Part shown: positions 8,083 to 14,837 of the stretch, one piece after another
Numbering within the stretch: position 1 is the stretch's first letter
How the letters are laid out: each line of letters begins with the position of its first letter
From: an uncultured Bacteroidia bacterium
GTDB lineage: Bacteria; Bacteroidota; Bacteroidia; Bacteroidales; UBA932
Assembly: GCA_902773305.1 (NCBI GenBank)
Contig: CACYEB010000157.1
Location: 1-14,923, forward strand
Reading direction: 5' to 3'
DNA: 14,923 nucleotides
Position numbers and translations under genes: made by a program
Notes under the pieces: generated by a model
The model's database searches: none
What the model saw: only the letters and a program-made list of their open reading frames with translations
Told to the model about the DNA's origin: nothing

Positions 8083-10453
8083 GAAAAAGAAGAAAAAGAA
8101 AGCCTCCGGAGGGTTCGCCCTCAGCCAGGAAAACAAGATTGCGATAAGGATAGTCCTGGGGTTGCTGCTGCTTGCCGTCACGGTCATAGTGACTGCGTCG
8201 CTTGTATCGTATGTTTTCACCTGGAAGGCCGACTACAGCGTCAAGTCCAATCCCGAGATGTGGCGCGAGTATGTCATTACTCAGAATGTGTGCGGCAAGG
8301 TGGGCTATGTGATTTCTGATTTTCTAATCGGCAAACTGTTCGGCGTCGGGGCGTATTGCATCCCCGTCTTCCTGGCTGCTCTCACCATAGGGTGCTTCCG
8401 CATCCGCAAGGTGCGCCTGCTGCGTATCTTCCTGCTCTGCCTGATGGGCAGCATCGTGATATCGCTGCTGGCCTCCTTCATATCTGGCTTTTGGGACAAA
8501 TTCGTGCTCTCTACGGGGGCCGGCGGTTCCTACGGCTATTTCTCCAACAAATGGCTTTGTGCGACCATTGGTTTGCTTGGGGCAGGGCTTGTCATCGGCG
8601 TGCTGTTTATACTCTGGCTGGTGCTCTGCTCCCGTAAGGTGGCGCTGGCCATCGACGGTTTCATCCGCCGCATCTTCACCCGCAAGGAGAAAGAGGCGGG
8701 TACGGTGGACGGTGACGCGGTTGAATTTGCAGAAACGGTCTCTTCCGGACAGGATGAGGTGCTGTTCGGCGAGCCTGAAGACGAGCCTATCGAGATAGTG
8801 CCTGAAGAACCCGAACCTGTGGTTAAGGAAGTGCCGCCTGCCGCCGAAGGCGACGAAGCTTCGTCTGAGGTTACCATCACGGTAGAGAAGGGCGGTTTCG
8901 ACCCCGGAGCCAATATGGACGAAGACGATATGGACCATCTCTATAATCCGCGTCTGGACTTGTCCCGCTACGAATTCCCCTCCGTCTCGCTGCTGGATGA
9001 CTATAAGGACAAGTGGTACGAGATATCGCTGGACGAGATGGAACGCAATAAAAACCGCATCGTCCACACCCTGGGCAGTTACAAGATAAAAGTAGAGAGC
9101 ATCTCTGCCAAGAAAGGGCCCACCGTGACCCTCTACAAGATACGTCTGGCAGAGGGAACCCGCATCGCGCAGGTCAAGCGCCTCGAAGAGGACATCGCCA
9201 TGTCACTGGCGGCAAAGGGTGTCCGCGTGCTGGTTCTGGAGGGAGCCATCGGCATCGAGGTGGCCAACGAAAAGCCCAGTGTGGTACCGCTCAAGATGAT
9301 ACTCAACTCTCCGCAATTCCGGGAGAAGAGCGCCAAGATGGAACTTCCGGTAGCGCTGGGTATCACCGTCACCAACGAGCCGTTTTTCCTGGATCTGGCC
9401 AAGATGCCGCACCTTCTGGTGGCAGGTGCTACTGGTATGGGTAAATCCGTGGGTCTCAATGCAATAGTCGCGTCGCTGCTATATGCTAAGCACCCTTCCG
9501 AAATGAAGTTTGTGATGGTCGACCCCAAGAAGGTCGAGCTGGACTTCTATGCCGCGCTCGAGAAACACTACCTTGCGGTACTGCCCGATGCCGACGAGGT
9601 CATCATCACCGATACCACCAAGGTCGTGCACACCCTGCGTTCGCTCTGCACCGAGATGGACGCCCGTTACGATCTGCTCCGCGAAGGCGGCGTACGCAAG
9701 ATTACCGAATACAACGAGAAATTCCTCGCCCGCAAGCTCAACCCGCTCAAGGGACATAAGTATCTCCCTTACATAGTGGTCGTGATAGATGAGTTCGCCG
9801 ACCTGCTGATGACCGCCGGCCGCGAAATCGAGGAGCCCATCGCCCGTCTGGCACAGAAAGCCCGCGCCGTGGGCATACATCTGGTGATCGCCACCCAGCG
9901 CCCGACGACCGATGTCATTACCGGCACCATCAAGGCCAACTTCAACAGCCGCATCGCCTTCAAGGTCAACTCCGGCGTGGACAGCAAGACCATAATCGAT
10001 GCCTCCGGGGCACAGCGCCTGATTGGCCGCGGCGATATGCTGGTGCTCTATCCGGGCAGTGACCTGGTGCGCGTGCAGTGTGCCATGATCGACACTCCCG
10101 AAATCGAGCGGATTACCAAGTTCATCGGTGACCAGCGCGGCTACAGCCATCCTTTCTGGCTTCCTGAATATCACGACGAAAAAGAAGAGGATGCAGGCGG
10201 CAGCGTGAACCTCTCCAAGCGGGACGCCCTGTTCGAAGAGGCTGCAAAGATCCTGGTACAGACCCAGCAGGGGTCCACATCCATGCTGCAGCGCAAGCTC
10301 AATCTGGGCTACAACCGTGCCGGACGTCTGGTGGACCAACTTGAGGCTGCAGGTATCGTAGGCCCCGCCAACGGCAGCAAGAGCCGCGACGTGCTGGTTT
10401 CTGACTTCGATACCCTGGACCGCATCCTGGAGGCGCTGGACCATAACAGTTAG
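8072..10453 (+). CDS. ftsK: FtsK/SpoIIIE-family DNA translocase
   Basis: Septal ATP-driven DNA pump that moves the chromosome termini apart at division and helps dimer resolution. I take the ATG at 8072 (MATKKKKKKK, 793 residues); the open frame extends further upstream but inside the DUF4290 gene. Hydrophobic segments at about 24-49, 75-108, 116-140 and 162-186 form the N-terminal membrane domain. An acidic linker (about 205-300) follows. The motor has the Walker A loop GATGMGKS (452-459) and Walker B VVVIDEFAD (Asp573, Glu574), then IATQRPTTDVITGTIKAN. The C-terminal gamma domain (about 718-793: LVQTQQGSTSMLQRKLNLGY, then GRLVDQLEAAGIVG) is the winged helix that reads orientation sequences such as KOPS. 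The start overlaps DUF4290 by 11 bases; the next gene follows after 48 bases without an obvious promoter. Confidence 0.97.
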   Translation: MATKKKKKKKASGGFALSQENKIAIRIVLGLLLLAVTVIVTASLVSYVFTWKADYSVKSNPEMWREYVITQNVCGKVGYVISDFLIGKLFGVGAYCIPVFLAALTIGCFRIRKVRLLRIFLLCLMGSIVISLLASFISGFWDKFVLSTGAGGSYGYFSNKWLCATIGLLGAGLVIGVLFILWLVLCSRKVALAIDGFIRRIFTRKEKEAGTVDGDAVEFAETVSSGQDEVLFGEPEDEPIEIVPEEPEPVVKEVPPAAEGDEASSEVTITVEKGGFDPGANMDEDDMDHLYNPRLDLSRYEFPSVSLLDDYKDKWYEISLDEMERNKNRIVHTLGSYKIKVESISAKKGPTVTLYKIRLAEGTRIAQVKRLEEDIAMSLAAKGVRVLVLEGAIGIEVANEKPSVVPLKMILNSPQFREKSAKMELPVALGITVTNEPFFLDLAKMPHLLVAGATGMGKSVGLNAIVASLLYAKHPSEMKFVMVDPKKVELDFYAALEKHYLAVLPDADEVIITDTTKVVHTLRSLCTEMDARYDLLREGGVRKITEYNEKFLARKLNPLKGHKYLPYIVVVIDEFADLLMTAGREIEEPIARLAQKARAVGIHLVIATQRPTTDVITGTIKANFNSRIAFKVNSGVDSKTIIDASGAQRLIGRGDMLVLYPGSDLVRVQCAMIDTPEIERITKFIGDQRGYSHPFWLPEYHDEKEEDAGGSVNLSKRDALFEEAAKILVQTQQGSTSMLQRKLNLGYNRAGRLVDQLEAAGIVGPANGSKSRDVLVSDFDTLDRILEALDHNS

Positions 10454-10501
10454 ACCTTTGGCACTCATTTTGCCATTGTTGCTGCGTAAAACCGTACAGA
10501 T

Positions 10502-10996
10502 ATGAAAAAGATTACCGCTATACTTTTTGCGTGCACTCTGGCCGTGTGCGCCTTCGCCCAGGACGACGCAGTAACCCTCTGGGGGGAACTCAAGAAGCAG
10601 GGGGCGCTCACTATGGACTTCTCCCTGAAGGGGACCGACACGGACGGCGTGGTGGTTACCAACGAAGAGGGCAAGGCATATCTGCAAGGCGACTGCTACC
10701 GTATCGAGTGCGGTGATATGCTTATCTGCTGCGACTCAAAGTCGATGTGGTTGTACAACAGCGCCAGCGGCGAACTGGTGATTGACTACGATGAAGCACT
10801 GCCGTTCATGAAGGCTACCGGTGTCAAGAAAGACCAGAAGGGCAACGTCAACGCGACCTATGTGGCGGACGACATCACCTTCAAGGTCAAGGTGAGCAAT
10901 ATGACCGCGCCGGCTGCCGGCTACGGCAAGGAGTTCTTTACCATCGACGAGAATTCCCTGCCGGAGGATGTTATCGTAACGGATCTTCGCGATTAG
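10502..10996 (+). CDS. Small secreted LolA-like protein (putative outer-membrane lipoprotein carrier)
   Basis: 164 residues with an N-terminal signal peptide: MKK, a hydrophobic core, and a likely signal peptidase I site after Ala19 (AFA-Q). The mature part fits the LolA fold: repeated beta-strand patterns with GKAYLQGDCYRIEC followed by MLICCDSKSMWLYN, which resembles the LolA pattern of a 'gx.yl.g..yri' strand then 'D.k..w.Y'. LolA ferries lipoproteins through the periplasm to the outer membrane. A LolA-like gene commonly follows ftsK in Bacteroidota, and that context supports the call. It is shorter than typical LolA (roughly 180-220 residues), and three Cys (CGDMLICC) sit close together. 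The Cys16 context (LAVC) is a poor lipobox, so I prefer a soluble periplasmic protein. It is probably co-transcribed with ftsK. The family call is moderate. Confidence 0.68.
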   Translation: MKKITAILFACTLAVCAFAQDDAVTLWGELKKQGALTMDFSLKGTDTDGVVVTNEEGKAYLQGDCYRIECGDMLICCDSKSMWLYNSASGELVIDYDEALPFMKATGVKKDQKGNVNATYVADDITFKVKVSNMTAPAAGYGKEFFTIDENSLPEDVIVTDLRD

Positions 10997-11006
10997 CCTC
11001 TGATTA

Positions 11007-12074
11007 TCATCCGCGTGCCTCGATGAATGCCTTCATCTGGGGTACTTTCCTCCGTGCGGCTTCGAAGAGGGCCCACTGGTTGCGTGTACGCACCAGATTG
11101 TGGTCCGGATACTTGATCTTGTAGTAGGTGTCGCCGTTGATGTAGTCGGTGAAGAAACGCACGGCCTGCATATAGGGGAACAGGCAGGCGGCGAAGGGGA
11201 GATTATCCTTTTCCACGGGTGTCAGGAAAGTGGCTCCTTCCAGGTATCCTTTTGCGAATGCTTCAAAGATATCCATCTTGAAATCGACCTTCTCCCAGGC
11301 GGGGTCGTCCTCTGCCACGGTGTTGGCGGCGGTGCGCAGGAAATCGCCGAAGTCGGAGAATACAAAACTGGGCATCAGGGTGTCCAGGTCAATCACACAC
11401 AGGATGTTGCCCTCTGCGTCGAACATCATATTGTTGACCTTGGTGTCGCAGTGGCAGATCCGCTTGGGCAGGATACCCTCGCGGTACATCCTCTCCGCCT
11501 TGCACATCTCCTCTTCGAAGGGGAGCATCTTGGCCAGGATCTCCTTTACCTCGGGCTCCGCCATACGCCCGGCGGCGTCTGCCTCCACAGCCTCGTGCAG
11601 CTGGCGGGCGCGCAGCTCCATATTGTGGAAATCGGGAATGGTCTCGCCCAGTGTGTCGGGAATGTCCGCCAGCATAGCCTCGAAATTTCCGAACGCCTTG
11701 CCGGCAAAATAGGAATATTTGGGATCGACCGTCTCGTATGTGAAGGCATCCTTGATGAATATCGACACGCGCCAATAAGCCTGTCCGTCGAACCAGTAGG
11801 TCTTGCCGGTCTCCTTGCAGGGGAGGAAGGTGAGCACCTTGCGGTCGATGTCGGGATCGCCCGCCAATTTGCGGCGGATGTGTGCGGTGGCGCAGTCGAT
11901 ATTGTGCTGCAGCAGGTCAACGTCCTTGAAGATGGCGTTGTTGATTTTCTGGAGCACATAGTTGTCGGGACCGTCGGTGGTCACCAGCAGCGTGTCGTTG
12001 ATAAGGCCGTTGCCCAGAGGCTTGATGTCGGTGATGTTGCCCTTGATGGCAAAGTGTTTAACGATTTCTTTCAT
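11007..12074 (-). CDS. APH-fold sugar kinase, N-acetylhexosamine 1-kinase-like
   Basis: A 355-residue cytoplasmic kinase of the aminoglycoside phosphotransferase/choline kinase fold. The N-terminal lobe has GNGLINDTLLV (21-31, phosphate loop) and YVLQKIN (39-45, ATP-binding Lys43). The catalytic loop is HCDTKVNN (208-215: His208, Asp210, Asn215), the metal site VIDLDT (227-232) and then FSDFGDFLRTAANT (239-252). This order, including an Asp-Thr-Lys catalytic loop and IDLDT-MP, resembles the bifidobacterial N-acetylhexosamine 1-kinase NahK, which phosphorylates GlcNAc or GalNAc at C1, and also fits its length (about 360). Antibiotic resistance is therefore not the likely role. It lies 9 bases after the Nudix gene in one operon. 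No nucleotidyltransferase is adjacent to complete a UDP-sugar salvage route. The substrate is inferred from resemblance alone. Confidence 0.8.
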   Translation of the reverse strand: MKEIVKHFAIKGNITDIKPLGNGLINDTLLVTTDGPDNYVLQKINNAIFKDVDLLQHNIDCATAHIRRKLAGDPDIDRKVLTFLPCKETGKTYWFDGQAYWRVSIFIKDAFTYETVDPKYSYFAGKAFGNFEAMLADIPDTLGETIPDFHNMELRARQLHEAVEADAAGRMAEPEVKEILAKMLPFEEEMCKAERMYREGILPKRICHCDTKVNNMMFDAEGNILCVIDLDTLMPSFVFSDFGDFLRTAANTVAEDDPAWEKVDFKMDIFEAFAKGYLEGATFLTPVEKDNLPFAACLFPYMQAVRFFTDYINGDTYYKIKYPDHNLVRTRNQWALFEAARRKVPQMKAFIEARG

Positions 12075-12083
12075 ATATGGTGT

Positions 12084-12695
12084 TTATTTATTTTCTGCGG
12101 CAAATACATCGCGCACTGAAGGATAGGCATCCTTAAGGAGGCGTTTCAGGCGCAGCGGACCGCACCATAGCGCCTTTTCGATATCCTCTTCTGTCTGTAC
12201 CCTGACTGCTTCGTCCACGATGAGTGACATCTTGTACCAATGCGACTCCTTGAGCACGAAATTGCCATTGTTGTGATAGGTATGGTAGGTGACGCATATC
12301 GGCCCGCCAAGCTCCAGCCGTGTCAGTCCGGTCTCTTCCCGTACCTCGCGCAGGGCACACTGCTCCAGTGTCTCGCCCGACTCCTGATGCCCCTTGGGCA
12401 TATCCCAGGCTCCGCGGCGCCAGAAGAGCAGCGCCTGCCCGCGGCCGTTGCGTATCAGGCCGCCGGCCGCGACTTCTACCTTGAGACGGGATACGAACTG
12501 GGAGAAGGCGGCGTCGATGTCGCCGGCCTCTATCACGAGGTCCTGTATTTCTTCGGCCTTTTCAAACCAGAAGGGAAGCTGTGAGAGATCGTCGCCTTCC
12601 GCCAGCCTGTAATATACCGTATCAACTGCGGGAGTCTCTTTGGTGGACGTCGGTACAATAGAAACGCTGCGGTTTGAAAAATAGACTTTATACAT
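12084..12695 (-). CDS. Nudix hydrolase with N-terminal extension
   Basis: A 203-residue cytoplasmic hydrolase of nucleoside diphosphate-X compounds. The Nudix box is perfect, from Gly102 to Leu124 (GHQESGE, seven residues, REVREETGL), with the catalytic Glu residues in REVREE. It is preceded by the strand AAGGLIRNGRGQALLF and WDMPKG. The first 75 residues are a separate small domain (MYKVYFSNRSVSIV) seen in many Bacteroidota Nudix proteins; its role is not known to me. I chose the ATG at 12695 because the upstream in-frame ATG (12779) lies before the predicted promoter and inside the pyrE leader, and because MYKV matches relatives. The gene is divergent from pyrE, a pairing I recall from other Bacteroidota, and leads an operon with the downstream kinase. 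The substrate is unknown. Confidence 0.88.
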   Translation of the reverse strand: MYKVYFSNRSVSIVPTSTKETPAVDTVYYRLAEGDDLSQLPFWFEKAEEIQDLVIEAGDIDAAFSQFVSRLKVEVAAGGLIRNGRGQALLFWRRGAWDMPKGHQESGETLEQCALREVREETGLTRLELGGPICVTYHTYHNNGNFVLKESHWYKMSLIVDEAVRVQTEEDIEKALWCGPLRLKRLLKDAYPSVRDVFAAENK

Positions 12696-12720
12696 ATACT
12701 TGGGACCATTCCAAGGCCCT

Positions 12721-12753
12721 TTTGGCAAATTTATCCAAAAATACCTAAATTTG
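12721..12753 (+). promoter_or_regulatory. Bacteroidota-type promoter for pyrE
   Basis: TTTG (12721-12724) and TAAATTTG (12746-12753) are full matches to both consensus boxes with a 21-base spacer. The transcript start would fall near 12760. That leaves only about 6 bases before the ATG at 12766 but about 21 before the ATG at 12781, which favours the second as the pyrE start. Confidence 0.75.
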
Positions 12754-12756
12754 AAA
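12726..12756 (-). promoter_or_regulatory. Candidate promoter for the Nudix-kinase operon
   Basis: On the minus strand TAAATTTG (12733 down to 12726) matches TAnnTTTG completely. A TTTC (12756-12753) stands 19 bases upstream as an imperfect -33 box. The transcript would start near 12719, giving a leader of about 24 bases. It is interleaved with the pyrE promoter on the other strand. Confidence 0.6.
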
Positions 12757-12780
12757 CGAAATACAATGGTAAATAGCAAG

Positions 12781-13416
12781 ATGAATTCAATTGAAAAGCA
12801 AGTCGCAAGCTACTTGCTGGAAATCGGGGCGGTGCAGCTTCGTCCCGACGAGCCCTTTACCTGGGCCTCCGGCTGGAAGTCACCCATATACTGCGACAAC
12901 CGCAAGCTGCTCTCTTTCCCCGAAATCCGCACCCGGGTGTGCGACTTTATGGTGCAGACTATAGAAGAGCATTTCAAGAATATCGATGTCATCGCCGGAG
13001 TGGCGACCGGGGCGATAGCCATCGGTGCCCTCGTGGCCCAGAAGATGGGCAAGCCCTTTATCTATGTCCGCCCGCAGCCCAAGGACCACGGCACCGGCAA
13101 CCAGATTGAAGGTGTCTTCAAACACGGCGACAGGGTGATAATCATAGAAGACTTGATTTCTACAGGCACAAGTTCGCTCAACTCCGCAGTGGCGGTGGCT
13201 GCCGCAGGCTGCATAGTGGAGGGAATGGTGGCGATATTCTCTTATAATTTTCCCTCTGCAAGAAGGGCCTTCGAACTCTCCAGCGGCCTGGAACTCTACA
13301 CTCTCTCCAACTATGATGTGCTGATAGAGACCGCCGTGGAGAAGGATCTCATTTCGGAATCGGATTTGGAGATGCTGCGTGACTGGCGTTTCCATCCCGA
13401 TACCTGGGGTAAATAA
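12781..13416 (+). CDS. pyrE: PyrE, orotate phosphoribosyltransferase
   Basis: Cytoplasmic enzyme that joins orotate and PRPP to give orotidine 5'-monophosphate in UMP synthesis. From the ATG at 12781 it has 211 residues, the family length. Visible are FTWASGWKSPIYCDNRK (26-42, substrate region), IAGVATGAIAIGALVA (71-86), the flexible catalytic loop PKDHGTGN (100-107) and the PRPP motif VIIIEDLISTGTSSL (119-133). The C-terminus has SNYDVLIETA and ends in DPxxW-like HPDTWGK. An upstream ATG at 12766 would add five residues (MVNSK); I prefer 12781 because it aligns with known PyrE starts and leaves a normal leader. The rRNA methyltransferase gene begins 8 bases after its stop, so the two probably form one operon. 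Confidence 0.96.
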   Translation: MNSIEKQVASYLLEIGAVQLRPDEPFTWASGWKSPIYCDNRKLLSFPEIRTRVCDFMVQTIEEHFKNIDVIAGVATGAIAIGALVAQKMGKPFIYVRPQPKDHGTGNQIEGVFKHGDRVIIIEDLISTGTSSLNSAVAVAAAGCIVEGMVAIFSYNFPSARRAFELSSGLELYTLSNYDVLIETAVEKDLISESDLEMLRDWRFHPDTWGK

Positions 13417-13424
13417 CATGGCCG

Positions 13425-14777
13425 GTGGCGGCCTTCCCTAAGGAATTCATTGACAGTACCCGTGCCGTATTCGGTGCCAGGGCCTCTCAAGTGCTGGACG
13501 CGCTGGAAAGCGGTGACAGCGTTACAGCCATCCGTGCCAACCCCGCAAAGATAAGTGCCGGTGCCCTGCGCGGCAGGTTTGAATCGGCAGGCGCAGCTGT
13601 CCCCTGGTGCGCGGAAGCGTTCTATCTGGACAGCCGGCCGGTGTTCTCTCTGGATCCGCTCCTTCACGCCGGAGCATATTATGTTCAGGATGCATCCGCA
13701 ATGTATGTGGGAGAAGTGGTCCGGTGGCTGGCAGGCAGCTTTGACGCCCGGCTGAGGATACTGGATCTTTGTGCCGCCCCGGGTGGGAAGTCCACCGCTG
13801 TCGCCGCGGCACTGGGACCCTCCGGCCTGCTGGTTGCAAACGAAGTCATCGGCTCCCGGGCCGGTATCCTTTCAGAGAATCTGGTCAAGTGGGGGAGTGT
13901 CAACACTGTCGTTACAAACAGCGACCCCAAGGATTTCGGCAGGCTGGGAGCAAGTTTCGACATTGTGCTTGCCGACGTCCCGTGTTCCGGAGAGGGGATG
14001 TTCCGCAAGGATCCTGACGCCGTGGCGCAATGGTCGCCGGAGAATGTCAGCCTTTGTGCGGCCCGCCAGAGAAGGATAGTGGCCGACGTGTGGCCGGCGC
14101 TGCGCGAAGGGGGCTGGCTTGTCTATTCAACCTGCACCTTCAACCGCAGCGAAAACGACGGCAATGTGGAGTGGATTTGTTCTGAACTGGGTGCCGAAGC
14201 GTGCGCTCCCGTTGATTTGCTGCGGGCGCGGGAGACGTATGTGGAAACTCAATATGGTCTGCAATTCGCACCGGGGCTGACGCGGGGCGAAGGGCAATAT
14301 GTGGCGCTGATGCGCAAGACATCATCTGCCGCCCCGGTATCGCTCAAACCCTCGAAGCCGCTTCGTAAGGCTGTTTGTGACTGGCTGAAGGATGGCCTCG
14401 AGTGCTTCTATAGAGAGACATCGTCCGGCACATTGATAAAGGGTTATCCTCAAGTACTGATGCAGGATATCCGCCAGATGGAAGACCGGCTCCGCGTGCT
14501 TCGCAGCGGCGTTGCGGTGGCGGCTGTGAAGGGACGCGATCTCGTACCCCAGACAGACCTTGCATTAAGTCAGGCCTTCAACAGCTGCGCTTTCCCTTCG
14601 GCCGTTCTCTCCAAAGACCAGGCGCTTCAGTATCTGCGCTGCGAGTCTCTTCGTCTCCCAGATGCACCCAAGGGCTTTCTAACCGTTACATACGATGGCC
14701 TGCCGCTCGGTTTCGTGAAAAACCTGGGTACGCGTGCCAACAACCTTTTCCCCCAGGCCTGGCGCCTGAGGATGTAA
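13425..14777 (+). CDS. RsmF-like rRNA (cytosine-C5)-methyltransferase, NOL1/NOP2/Sun family
   Basis: A 450-residue SAM-dependent enzyme expected to methylate C5 of a cytosine in 16S rRNA. The N-terminal substrate-binding part includes YYVQDASAMYVGEV (85-98). The Rossmann domain has the SAM loop LDLCAAPGGKST (113-124), ADVPCSGEGMFRKD (Cys187, motif IV) and YSTCTFNRSEND (Cys237, motif VI); the paired Cys are the release and nucleophilic residues of m5C enzymes. The C-terminal region (about 310-450) is the accessory RNA-binding part of RsmF relatives, ending in YDGLPLGFVKNLGTRANN and PQAWRLRM. The start is GTG at 13425: no in-frame ATG exists between the upstream in-frame stop (13410) and residue 93. 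An out-of-frame ATG at 13418 ends after seven codons. Likely co-transcribed with pyrE. The exact target base cannot be read from sequence. Confidence 0.93.
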   Translation: MAAFPKEFIDSTRAVFGARASQVLDALESGDSVTAIRANPAKISAGALRGRFESAGAAVPWCAEAFYLDSRPVFSLDPLLHAGAYYVQDASAMYVGEVVRWLAGSFDARLRILDLCAAPGGKSTAVAAALGPSGLLVANEVIGSRAGILSENLVKWGSVNTVVTNSDPKDFGRLGASFDIVLADVPCSGEGMFRKDPDAVAQWSPENVSLCAARQRRIVADVWPALREGGWLVYSTCTFNRSENDGNVEWICSELGAEACAPVDLLRARETYVETQYGLQFAPGLTRGEGQYVALMRKTSSAAPVSLKPSKPLRKAVCDWLKDGLECFYRETSSGTLIKGYPQVLMQDIRQMEDRLRVLRSGVAVAAVKGRDLVPQTDLALSQAFNSCAFPSAVLSKDQALQYLRCESLRLPDAPKGFLTVTYDGLPLGFVKNLGTRANNLFPQAWRLRM

Positions 14778-14806
14778 TATCGGGAAGAATTTAGCGTATT
14801 ATTGCT

Positions 14807-14814
14807 TATCTTTA
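14807..14814 (+). promoter_or_regulatory. Weak -7-like box ahead of the last gene
   Basis: TATCTTTA is a 7-of-8 match to TAnnTTTG and lies 23 bases before the ATG at 14838. No TTTG is found at the right distance upstream, so this is only a candidate. The 60-base gap after the methyltransferase gene suggests that a new transcription unit starts here. Confidence 0.3.
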
Positions 14815-14837
14815 TGCATAATTAATCCTATTCAGTT

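Noticed and set aside
10502..10561. Lipoprotein signal for the LolA-like protein, using Cys11 or Cys16.
   Set aside because: Cys16 is preceded by Val rather than Gly, Ala or Ser, and Cys11 is too close to the start with Phe at -2. Signal peptidase I cleavage after AFA fits better.
9479..10687. A 402-codon open frame antisense to the end of ftsK and the start of the LolA-like gene.
   Set aside because: It covers the conserved FtsK motor and gamma domain in the other strand, has no recognisable domain and spans a gene boundary, as codon-bias shadows do.
11007..12074. Aminoglycoside resistance gene.
   Set aside because: The kinase fold is shared, but the catalytic loop and IDLDT-MP context resemble N-acetylhexosamine kinases, and the setting is a housekeeping operon with no mobile-element signs.
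11100..12119. Plus-strand open frame of 339 codons over the sugar kinase gene.
   Set aside because: The minus strand has complete kinase motifs (HxDxxxxN and IDLD); the plus-strand translation is a His/Val/Gly-rich shadow.
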